A DNA stretch of 64,000 nt. Origin: Codonopsis lanceolata. Its lineage: Eukaryota > Streptophyta > Magnoliopsida > Asterales > Campanulaceae. The notes beneath the pieces were generated by a model. That model was not told the DNA's origin and searched no databases. It was given only the letters and a program-made list of their open reading frames with translations. Both the position numbers and the translations under genes were made by a program. Positions 55,595 through 64,000 of this stretch are shown in pieces. The stretch spans positions 109,258,540 to 109,322,539 of the forward strand of contig CM028377.1 of assembly GCA_013146195.2 (NCBI GenBank), in the 5' to 3' direction. How positions within the stretch are numbered: the first letter of the stretch is position 1; each line of letters starts with the position of its first letter.

Positions 55595-56104
55595 TGATGA
55601 GCTCGGCCTAGATCCTGGCCACAAGCCAAGCACATGTGCCTCCACGTGATAAGCACGTGGATGTCAGGGACCAGGAAAAGGGTCACCCGAGCAGGATAAC
55701 ACGTGGAGAACATCTTACATATTTACCGAGCAGGAATCTGATCAAGCAGGGAGCAAGGCTGCTCGAATAAGCCTGATATCCATTCCAAGGCTTAACTGTC
55801 AAATAACTCTGGAGCCCGAGATTTAAGTCGTGACCCCGTCAGTTATGCGGTTAGCCCGCATTTATGGTCATAAAGGCCTAAATTCTCTCCATAATAATAA
55901 CTCAGCTCGGATTTCACTCCCAAAAGGGCTATATATACCTTGCAATGTTTCATTTCAAAGGTATGCTCACTTTTATACACGTGAAACTCTGTTATTTTAC
56001 TTTCTACAAGCTTAATACTTACTTTCACGCCTGAGGGGTTTCGCGAGGCCTTGCCTTGCATTCCTTCTAAGGTGTTCTTCTTTTGACAGGTTTCTACAAG
56101 ATCA
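55595..56104 (+). repeat. 3' LTR of element D
   Basis: It starts TGATGAGCTCGG after the PPT and is placed to end at CTACAAGATCA (about 56104). The end is uncertain. It contains phased E/G-box palindromes (55631-55659), a further CACGTG at 55700, and a TATATATA box at about 55930. The end region (GACAGGTTTCTACAAGATCA) parallels the end of the B LTR. Confidence 0.65.
55631..55659. promoter_or_regulatory. Three E/G-box palindromes spaced 11 bp in element D U3
   Basis: CACATGTG (55631-55638), CACGTG (55643-55648) and CACGTG (55654-55659) have dyad centres exactly 11 bp apart, one helical turn. A fourth CACGTG is at 55700-55705. G-boxes are bound by plant bZIP and bHLH factors. The TATA lies about 270 bp downstream. 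Confidence 0.65.
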
Positions 56105-58495
56105 TACCTTCACATAAGCTCATATATCCTACGAACCACAAGGAACGGTCCAAGATGAAATTGTGTAGCATCAGAAGTTGTGAGGCAAAATGGTATGTGA
56201 AGCTCTAAAAGGATTGCTACCAACATGATTGAATAATTCCAAGCGTCGTCAATTTGAAGCCCAAGAAGTTGAAATAACTAACATGAGGCAGATGAGAGCG
56301 ATGTAAATTTGTGCAGCAAGAATTGTGGAAGTGGGGTGAAGGAATAAGTGAGAAAGGGATTTGAGATGGCGTTGAAGATATTGACTAGTGTGCAGCAGTA
56401 AGCATGGTAAGAAGAGCAGAGGATCCTCTTTACAGAATTGAAGGAAGAAGAAGAATGAGACATAGTAGAGGAAGACGATTATTATTGGGAAATTTTTTTA
56501 TAAAAGTGGACTTATGCGGTTGGAAAAAGAGAGAGAGTAGTGGAGCGGTTACAATATTAGGAAAGAGAACCGACTCGCAATTAATCCAAAAAAGAGGATA
56601 CTTAAGCAGTTGAATTTCTCCCAAAAGATACCGACTCGCAATTATGCCTATACCTTACATAAAGCCCAATCTGCTGAATCCAAGAAACCCGGTTATGGTC
56701 GGCACCCATATAATTGAAATTAATTTATGTTTCTATCTAACTAACCTAACTAAAAATCTTGAGTTTCTTTATGGAGACTGGAGAGTGAAGATATATCTAG
56801 TACTATAGATGAAATGTGGAAAAAATTGTACTTGCCTTTGAGATCAATGGCTTCTTCTTTGGAACAAGTCCCCTGTATTTCTGATCCATACCATTTTTTG
56901 CTATTAGACAAGTAATTTTAACGAGATTATGTAGCAATATACATAATTATCAATGACATTCCAATCAAGAGTCGAGTTAGAAATAGTTAAAACATTGTGA
57001 TACATTTTTACCTATGCCAAAACGCATTCCCATTTGAATTTGGTTTGATATAGTTATAAAGGGATCACAAAAATCATCAAATTGATGATGTTCTAATGGT
57101 CTTTGGTCTTATCATTGTTCAACAATAACATGAATAGAAATACATTAATGCACGCATTTGACTAGTGTCAAAATTTCTGGAAAGTAAAGAAAACTTCAAA
57201 TTAGTTGGGTGTAGTGGAACAAATTTCTAAGGCATGCTTTGAATAATTTAGTCAAAAACACAGACCTTGACTAGTTCTTGAAATTAATATCTAGCTGAAT
57301 TTGAATTCAAATAAAGTGGCCTAACTTTTACGTTTACTACCCAACTAGCTTTTAAACGCACGCCATATATCTTTTCTAATCAAATTATACATAAGTAATA
57401 TAAAATGAAAAAATAAAATTAAAAAAATAAATTATTGTAAAACTAATATCATGATTAAAAACTTTAATGATAATAAATAAAATAAATAAATAATTATACC
57501 GTAAAGATTGTGAGTTCGATATATACATAAACTGAACAAATTATTATAACACATCGATTAAGAAAAAGTCAAATTATTAATAGAGAATACAATAAATAAA
57601 TAAAATCTTTTATAAATTTTAGAATATTTTTTTAAATACAACATTTGTCATTAAATATGTACGATTACTACTACTATCATTATGATTAAATATGTACAAT
57701 TACGACTACTATCACTATCACTATCACTATCATATAACAAAACTCACGTAATCTATATTAATCAATATTAATATAATGTTTTTTTATCTTTAGTTAGTGT
57801 GTTATGAAAATTAAACACATAATTAAAATGTAAGGATAAAAATATAAGTGAAATTTAATTCTTGTTTATTACATAAATGAAAAATTCATATATATTTTAG
57901 AATACATCTTTAAACGAATATATATTTGTTAGATGATAAAAATTATATAACAAATTCAAATGACGATAAACCAAAGAAAAGCTACTCAAATTACATACTT
58001 CCTACAGTCATCCCTCCCCCGAAATAACCAAAATGTCTTCGACTCAAAAACCCTTTCATTAATAGTGTTACCCAAATGATGTGACACTGATAATATGTGT
58101 ACTTAATTATTACAACTATATCTAAAAATATTTAAGCTCAATTCAATAGACAATAAAATAGACATTTAGACTATGATTGCTCTCAATTCATTGTACCTCT
58201 CACAGAGTATAATATATTTGGCTACTCGCCCATATACATAATCACACCCCTCTACAGTCATTGTACATGTTCCTAGAGCAATTAGACTACGATTTACTTG
58301 CTCATATTCATCTTCCAATGTCAATGAGCGAAAATAGAATCCGATAATGATGATGTTTTCACTTCTCACCAGGACCTTGTTTATCTTTAAAAGTCCACTC
58401 ATCCAGTATGTCATAACTGATGCTACTACTTTTGCCGGTGAAATTACGTGGTTATAGATAATAAAAGTGGTCACAAAGCATTTATATTTAAGGAG

Positions 58496-59222
58496 AAAAC
58501 ACATTTATGGCTAAGTAAACAATGTTTGTTGAGTATCAAATTAGACATGACAAACTTTAAGAATTCATAGTTGTTCATTGTAAGAGTAAAATATGCATGA
58601 CCTATTTTGGTTTTGTTTCACCTTTATTGGTCATTAAGTTTAGGCATTTTTGGAAACAAAATGTGCAGTTCCAGATTTTGTGCAGATTTTGATTGTAGCT
58701 TCGGATGTTACAATATTGGAAGCTACATTGAAGTGCTGGAATTGTTTTGTCTTCCTAGCTGATTTTAGGAAGCTGTTTGTTTATTCCCACGTTTTCTTTA
58801 TCTGTTTTTCTGTGGGATTTTGTTCTCCAAGACTTGTTGTCTTGTGAGAGTGTTTTTGTTTGGTGATTTCGCATTATTTTTGTAAAACAATTCATCTTTT
58901 TAAGTGAAATCTTTTTGGCCATGAGGCTATATCTACAAGCATAAGCTTGTAGATTGTTTGGTATATCTTTGTGTTTAAATTCGTGCTTTATAATCAAGTC
59001 TTCCGCTGCTTTGAACTTTTCTGATCATTGTGACTTCCATTGTAGCTTCATCAGAAGCTACATTGGAAACTGCATTGACAATTTTTGGAGAATCCTAGCT
59101 ATTTCACTATGCACTTATTCTTTAGCTCCTATGGATATAATTTGTCTTGACAAAACTTACAAGTAAATTAATATTCAAAGTGGAAACACATTTATGGCCG
59201 AGCAAGTAATGTTTGTTGAGTT
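58496..59222. repeat. Pair of ~40-bp direct repeats about 690 bp apart
   Basis: AAACACATTTATGGCTAAG, then CAATGTTTGTTGAGT (58496-58539), and AAACACATTTATGGCCGAG, then TAATGTTTGTTGAGT (59184-59222). Inside, inverted words GTAGCTTC/GAAGCTAC occur twice (about 58696-58730 and 59043-59070). Possibly the ends of a short non-autonomous element or a segmental duplication. Confidence 0.45.
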
Positions 59223-59691
59223 TTTAGATTGTTAGTCTTGTTTCCCTCGCATATTGGTAAGAAGAGAAAATACATTTCCTCTTAGATTAATGATATTTAA
59301 TTTTTAACAGATTCTTATATATATTTTTTATTTACTTAGCAATACTCGTATATGTGTTCATATGTAAATAGTATACTTGTTTGGTAAATAGTTACAGTGG
59401 TTATCAAACAATTTTGAGATAAGCAAATTACATTTGTCATTATATATATCTTTATATTTTTGACAAGTGCATTTTGAAGTGATCTTACTATATTTGGATG
59501 TGATAATCACATTTGTCATTATATATATAAAGAAAATGTAACAAAACAAAGTGTTCCAATTTACAATATCTTGTTAATTAAATGCTTCGTATAAAAACTA
59601 AGAAAAATGTAATAAAACAAAGTGTTTCAACTTCCGATGTATATTTGTGTTTTCATTTATGGAAAACATTTAAGCGGAAAAATCACACTTG

Positions 59692-59801
<110 letters not shown>

Positions 59802-60038
59802 CCAAAAGATAATAACGTCAAACTGTATGCCGAGATCAATCAGCATGTGTTGCGGGATACTAGCTACTGGTTCTACTTTGAAAAGATTTCATTTGCTTTA
59901 CATCCTTATATTTTTTACAAATTAACTGGAAAAAATCACTTTTAATGCATTATTTATGCTTGCGATCGATGCATGACCTGACTGAAATTATCTTTCTTCG
60001 GTTGATAAATTTTGAATTCTATTTATTTTCTGTCTTCT

Positions 60039-60394
60039 TGACAGTCTGAAATACATTGATCATTCTTGATCAAATAGGAAAATCTCTCTTCCAATGAACT
60101 ACCCTAATCCCTCTCCTAATCTGTAAGGAATTTTTCTGTTCTAAAACAAAGGGAGATAGCAGATTATATAACCGCTATAACCGACATTCAAATAGCCTGC
60201 CTAAGTTACACACGCTACCCCTGGAGAAATACAAAAGTTCAGAAAATAGAAACATGCTGAAAGACTATCACTTTATTACACCCGACACCCCTGAACTTTC
60301 AGACTGCTTCCCTTTATCTTTCTTCTCCTACCCTTTACTTTTCTTCTTCCCTTTTCCTCTTTGCTGAGATTGAGCTTGAACATTTATATCAACA
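60039..60394 (-). repeat. 3' LTR of element E (start firm, end tentative)
   Basis: On the - strand it starts TGTTGATATAAATG right after the PPT, as copia LTRs usually do. The end is placed at CAGACTGTCA (60039), which gives 356 bp; without the second LTR this cannot be confirmed. The pol ORF runs about 65 bp into the LTR and ends at 60328, common in copia. Confidence 0.5.
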
Positions 60395-61935
60395 TCCCCC
60401 CTCAAGATGAAAGTACAGAATAAGTTTTGAACTTGCAACTTGGTCAATAGATGAAAGAATTGAGGAGAAGGAAGGGCCTTGGTAAACAAATCAACTGGCT
60501 GTTCAGTGGAAGAAGTGTATTTGGTGGATACAAGCCCTTTCTGAATCATTTCCCTTACCAAATGACAGTTCAAATCAATGTGTTTAGTTCTCTCATGAAA
60601 TACATGATTTGCAGCTATATGAAGAGCAGATTTGTTGTCACAGTAAAGAGAAACAGGCAAGGTAGGGTTGATTTGAAAATCCCTTTGCATGGATATAAGC
60701 CACTTGATCTCACAGTATGTATTGGCCATGCTTCTGTATTCTGCTTCTGCAGATGATCTGCTAATAGTGGACTGCTTCTTGCATTTCCAGGATATTAAGG
60801 AATTGCCCAGAAAAATACAATAACCAGTAAGTGATCTTCTTGTGATAAGACAAGCAGCCCAGTCTGAGTCACAATAGGCTATAAGATGCAGTGAATTAGA
60901 GCTGGAGAAGAACAGGCCTTGACCAGTACTTCCCTTTATATATTTGACCAATTTCAAAGCAGAATGCCATTGATGTTCAAGAGGTTTTTCCATAAATTGA
61001 CTAAGGACTTGGACACTATATGCAATATCAGGCCTGGTAATGGACAAGTAAAGCAGCCTTCCAACAAGTCTTCTATAGGATGCAGGATTGGCCAAATCAG
61101 GACTTGAGATAGATGCCAGCCTATGGTTCTTCTCAATAGGAATAGCAGCAGGCTTAGCATTTGAGAAGCCAACATCATCAATAATCTCCAAAGCATATTT
61201 TCTTTGGTGAAGACAGATGCTTGACTTGTTCCTGGCAACTTCTAATCCAAGAAAGTATCTAAGTGGTCCAAGGTCTTGCACAGGACATTTTGTCTTTAAG
61301 AATGCTTTGATTTGATCAATCTGGTCCTTATCATTTCCTGTAATAAGCAAATCATCTACATACACAAGGATAGCAGCAAATTTAGATCCAACGGTATATG
61401 TGAACTATGAGTGGTCATTTAGGGACTGTTTAAATCCAAATTGCAGAAGGGTGGAAGAAAACTTTTCAAACCACTGTCTGGGGGCTTGTTTTAGTCCACA
61501 AAGGGATTTAGCTAGTTTTCAAACAATAGGTGAGGAAGATGAAGGCATATTATGACAGTAACCTGGTGGCAGATCCATGTATACTTCTTCAAGAAAGTCT
61601 CCATGAAGGAAAGCATTAGAGACATCCATCTGAGATATAGGCCATTGTTTGGCAGCACTTATAGCAAGAAACATTCTCACTGAAGTCATTTTGGCAACAG
61701 GAGAGAATGTTTCAAAATAATCATCTCCTTCAATTTGAGTGAAACCCTTAGCAACAAGCCTAGCTTTGTATTTGTTTATAGTACCATCAGGATTATATTT
61801 GATCCTAAAGATCCATTTACAACCCACAGTCTTTTTGTGTGCAGGAAGAGTTTGAAGTGTCCATGTACCATTAACTTCTAAGGCTTGCAATTCTTCAGAC
61901 ATAGCCTGACACCACAAGGGATCTTGGACAGCCTA
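60328..61935 (-). pseudogene. pol: Copia reverse transcriptase and RNase H (element E)
   Basis: RT starts near WCQAMSEELQALEVNGTW and shows GCKWIFRIKYNPDGTINKYK, ARLVAKGFTQIEG, MDVSNAFLHGDFLEEVYMDL, then after a TGA at 61519 the CGLKQAPRQWF motif. After another in-frame stop just before 61395 come the catalytic YVDDLLITGND (about 61362-61330), DLGPLRYFLGLEV, and RNase H (AYCDSDWAACLITRRSLTGY, SRSSAEAEYRSMA, LYCDNKSALHIA). The frame then reads LFTKALPSPQF and ends at 60328 within the LTR. All three segments share one frame, so only the in-frame stops disable it. Residues of both active sites are intact. Confidence 0.9.
60395..60402 (-). promoter_or_regulatory. Polypurine tract of element E
   Basis: On the - strand AGGGGGGA directly before the LTR start. 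It sits inside the coding frame, where it encodes part of the LRGDVDI end typical of copia pol. Confidence 0.75.
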
Positions 61936-62915
61936 TTGATAGCTCTTTGGTTCATGAGAAGAGGATATATTACATGAGAAGTTTCTGTAGGAATCAGATA
62001 GATTGGAGTAATTACAGTACTTCTCTATGGGGTAAAGTGAAGTGAAATTTATAGAAGACTGGGAAAAACTGGAAGGTAGACCTGTGTAGTCTTTAAACTT
62101 AGCTGGAACAGCCTTGTGTCTTTGAGGTCTAGAGGGAATGGCAGAAGTTTCAGTAGAAGGATTTGGAGTAGTGGTGGCAGATGTTTCAGCAGAAGGGTGA
62201 GAATTGTTGGTTTGGTCAACAATGGGATTGTCAGTCTGGACATTATTTATTTCATATGTAACAGGGGTGTCAGATGCCACATCTTTATTTTGAGTGACAA
62301 CATCACTGTCTTCTTCAAGATCAGTGTTTTGATTAGGTAAATTATTTGCATTATTTGGAAGAGTAGTGTTAGGCATTTGATTTTTAAAAGGAAAAATAGA
62401 TTCATGGAATATGACATCCCTACTGTACAGAACCTGATGAGTATCTAGACTGTAAACCTTATAGGCCTTTTTATTGCTAGGATAGCCAATGAAAACACAT
62501 CTTTGAGATCTAGGGGCAAATTTGTCTTTATTATGAGATAGGGTGGAAACATAGCATAGGCAGCCTAAGGTTCTAAGATGTTTGTAATTAGGAGAGGCTC
62601 CAAAGAGAATTTCATAAGGGGTTTTAAACTTTAAAACTGAATTAGGAATTCTATTTATGATATGAGTAGCAGTTAAAAGACAATCACCCCAAAATTTCTT
62701 TGGTAAACCAGCTTGGAACCTAAGTGCTCGGCAAGTTCCAAGAGATGCTCAAGTGTTTCCTCTCGGCTACGCCATTTTTTGAGGGTATCAACACAAGTAC
62801 ATTGGTGGAGGAGGCCTTGAGAAAGAAGAAGAGTGTCAACTCCATTGTTCAGAAATTCAGTCCCATTATCACTTCTTATATGCTTCACACTAGTTTTAAA
62901 TTGATTTCTTACCAT
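61936..62915 (-). pseudogene. Copia integrase, core end and C-terminal domain (element E)
   Basis: From 62915 - strand: VRNQFKTSVKHIRSDNGTEF (second catalytic Asp) and FLNNGVDTLL, then a frameshift near 62706. The next frame continues KKFWGDCLLTATHIINRIPN, FKTPYEILFGASPNYKHLRT, FAPRSQRCVFIGYPS and FHESIFPFKNQMPNTTL into a Ser/Thr/Pro-rich linker (62370-62050) before RT. A TAG at 61933 separates it from RT (SYQ*AVQDPLW). The Glu of the DDE triad should lie near 62830, where the sequence is disturbed. Confidence 0.85.
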
Positions 62916-62939
62916 TTGAAAGAAATATTTTAGAGTTTG

Positions 62940-63410
62940 TCAAACTTGAGTTTTGCTTCTTAACAGAAATGTCCAGGTAAACCTAGAACAGTCATCAACA
63001 ATAGTAAGAAAAGAAGAACAACCATCATAAGTCAGTTTTCTGTAAGGGCCCCAAACATCAAAGTGTATAAGCCCAAAGAGATCAGTACTGTGGGAGTCAC
63101 TTAAATGAAAAGATTGTCTAGTTTGTCTGGCTAAGTGGCACACATCACAGCAAATATTTGACATAGATCTGAATTTCAAATCAAGAGAATTAATGTGTTT
63201 CATAGAGTGAAGAAAGACATGGCCAAGTCTGGTATGCCAGAGATACAATTTGTTGATAGAATCAGTGATAGCAAAGTAGTTATTAGATTTACAAGTATTA
63301 ATTTTGGAAGCATTATGACAGATAGTAGTAGTTTGCTGGAACTCATTAGCTTCACATTGGAGTAGTTTGTAAAGGCCACCAGTGTAACTACCAATCTTCT
63401 TGACTTTCAA
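62940..63410 (-). pseudogene. Copia integrase, zinc-binding and core start (element E)
   Basis: HTRLGHVFLHSMKHINSLDL and CDVCHLARQTRQSFHLSD give the HHCC zinc-binding domain; HFDVWGPYRKLTYDGCSSFL and TIVDDCSRFTWTFLL give the first part of the catalytic core with its first Asp. A TGA at 62940 interrupts just before VRNQF. A stop at about 63421 separates it from protease. Confidence 0.85.
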
Positions 63411-63776
63411 TTGAGGTTGGTCCTAAATAAAGCAAGAAGTGGCAGTAAAAATTAGATTGAGACCACTATCAATGATTAACTTGCTTCCTGATATAAGGTT
63501 AAACTGAAATTCAGGAGCAAAATACACATTCTTAAGAATAATATCATCAGATAAAATGACAGTTCCTTTGTGAGTTATGGAAGAAGCTTTACCATTAGGT
63601 AGATGAATTAAAGTGCTTATGGGAACATGATTAATCAGAGAATCAAAAGAGATGGTAATATGATCACTAGCTCCTGTGTCAATAATCCAATCAAGACAAG
63701 TAGACTTCATACAAGCAAGACAAACAGGTTCAGAGGTATTAGTTTTCATACCTGACAGATGTTCTTGAGGGGACAT
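63411..63776 (-). pseudogene. Copia protease (element E)
   Basis: WIIDTGASDHITISFDSLIN contains the D-T-G-A-S active site (about 63690), then TIVHLPNGK-like sequence and ILKNVYFAPEFQFNLISGSK, typical of the copia protease to integrase linker. It is in the same frame as the integrase parts; a TAG at about 63423 breaks it. Confidence 0.85.
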
Positions 63777-63999
63777 CGAGAATGAATGCGGTGCTCATGT
63801 TTTTGGCATTGTTAAGGATAGCCATTAATTGTTGTAGTTGTCCAGGAGTGAAATGGCTGTTGTTGTTGTCAGTCGCATCACCCTTTTCTTTAGTTGCAGA
63901 ATTTTTAGAATGATCTTGAACAGAAGTGTTGTTAACAGCAGAGAAATTTTTGGCCTTTCCTTTGTTCTTTGGCATCTTGTTGGGATCATGTTTTGTCCC
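63739..63999 (-). pseudogene. gag: C-terminal end of copia gag (element E), cut by the window edge
   Basis: The frame reads MPKNKGKAKNFSAVNN and SHFTPGQLQQLMAILNNAK, the usual end of copia gag before protease. It overlaps the protease frame by about 38 bp and shifts by one frame relative to it, which is probably a mutation since copia elements normally read gag and pol in one frame. Confidence 0.7.
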
Positions 64000-64000
64000 A

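Larger units (their letters stand above)
54197..56104 (+). mobile_element. 3' end of Tat-lineage retrotransposon D
   Basis: Antisense ORF, 3' UTR, polypurine tract and LTR in the order expected for a + strand Tat element with antisense cargo. Everything upstream is missing: the ORF is cut where the Athila LTR ends. The PPT is almost identical to that of element B, but the LTR differs. Confidence 0.7.
60039..64000 (-). mobile_element. Ty1/copia retrotransposon (element E), - strand, runs off the right edge
   Basis: 3' LTR, PPT, RNase H, RT, integrase, protease and the end of gag in - strand order. The 5' part lies beyond 64000. The pol frame from about 62706 to 60328 is continuous except for three stops, so it is much better kept than the Sirevirus. 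The right-hand copy of the LTR is outside the window, so age cannot be judged. Confidence 0.9.

Noticed and set aside
56278..56463. 61-codon - strand ORF resembling an organelle presequence
   Set aside because: Ser/Phe-rich N-terminus alone is weak evidence and there is no downstream exon with a recognisable domain.
58166..58504. 112-codon - strand ORF in the AT-rich region
   Set aside because: No motif, no partner exon, no promoter signal that I can see; length is possible by chance. Kept only as a note in the regional entry.

Overview
This window looks like transposon-dense intergenic DNA from the nuclear genome of a flowering plant, most likely a eudicot. The evidence is a stack of plant-specific LTR retrotransposon lineages (Tat and Athila Ty3/gypsy, a Tekay-like chromovirus LTR, a Sirevirus-type and another Ty1/copia), an intron-bearing hAT transposase, and antisense genes resembling plant mobile domain families. 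I see no intact host gene and no rRNA or tRNA gene. Coding remnants carry stops and frameshifts, so most gene calls are pseudogenes. One 100-N assembly gap lies at 31203-31302.

Layout. 1-1514: tail of an older Tat-like element. 1515-21838: a Tat element (A) on the + strand with 5' LTR, PBS, gag, protease, RT, two RNase H-like regions, integrase, then two antisense (- strand) cargo genes, a 61-bp minisatellite and the first 870 bp of a 3' LTR. A 2.8 kb Tekay-like solo LTR with a perfect 5-bp target duplication (12222-15048) sits inside the first antisense gene. 21839-31202: an Athila element inserted in A's 3' LTR, with LTR, PBS, gag-pol and a post-pol ORF, running to the gap. 31303-39757: a decayed Tat-like element (B) with its own antisense ORF and a 3' LTR. 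39758-42802: a hAT transposon lacking its left end. 42803-43606: fragment of a chromovirus-like LTR. 43607-53651: a 5'-truncated Sirevirus-like copia with its 3' LTR. 53652-54196: 3' piece of an Athila LTR. 54197-56104: 3' end of another Tat-like element (D) with antisense ORF, PPT and LTR. 56105-60038: AT-rich sequence without a recognisable gene. 60039-64000: a - strand Ty1/copia element that runs off the right edge.

The most interesting signal cuts across families. The U3 regions of the Tat A, Athila and Tekay-like LTRs each carry GC-rich palindromes repeated at fixed spacing upstream of the TATA box: three 13-mers every 23 bp in Tat A, two pairs of 18-mers at 25 bp in Athila, and 16-mers at 23 bp in Tekay. 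A fourth LTR (element D) has E/G-box palindromes spaced exactly 11 bp. Two of these modules recur inside elements: the Tat module beside the promoter of an antisense cargo gene, and the Athila module, followed directly by a TATA box, upstream of the post-pol ORF. This suggests reusable, helically phased promoter modules that may drive internal or antisense transcription.

Dating by eye: A's LTRs differ at 15 of the first 137 positions, while the two Athila LTR segments differ at 9 of 168, which fits Athila inserting later into A. All alignments and counts were made by eye.
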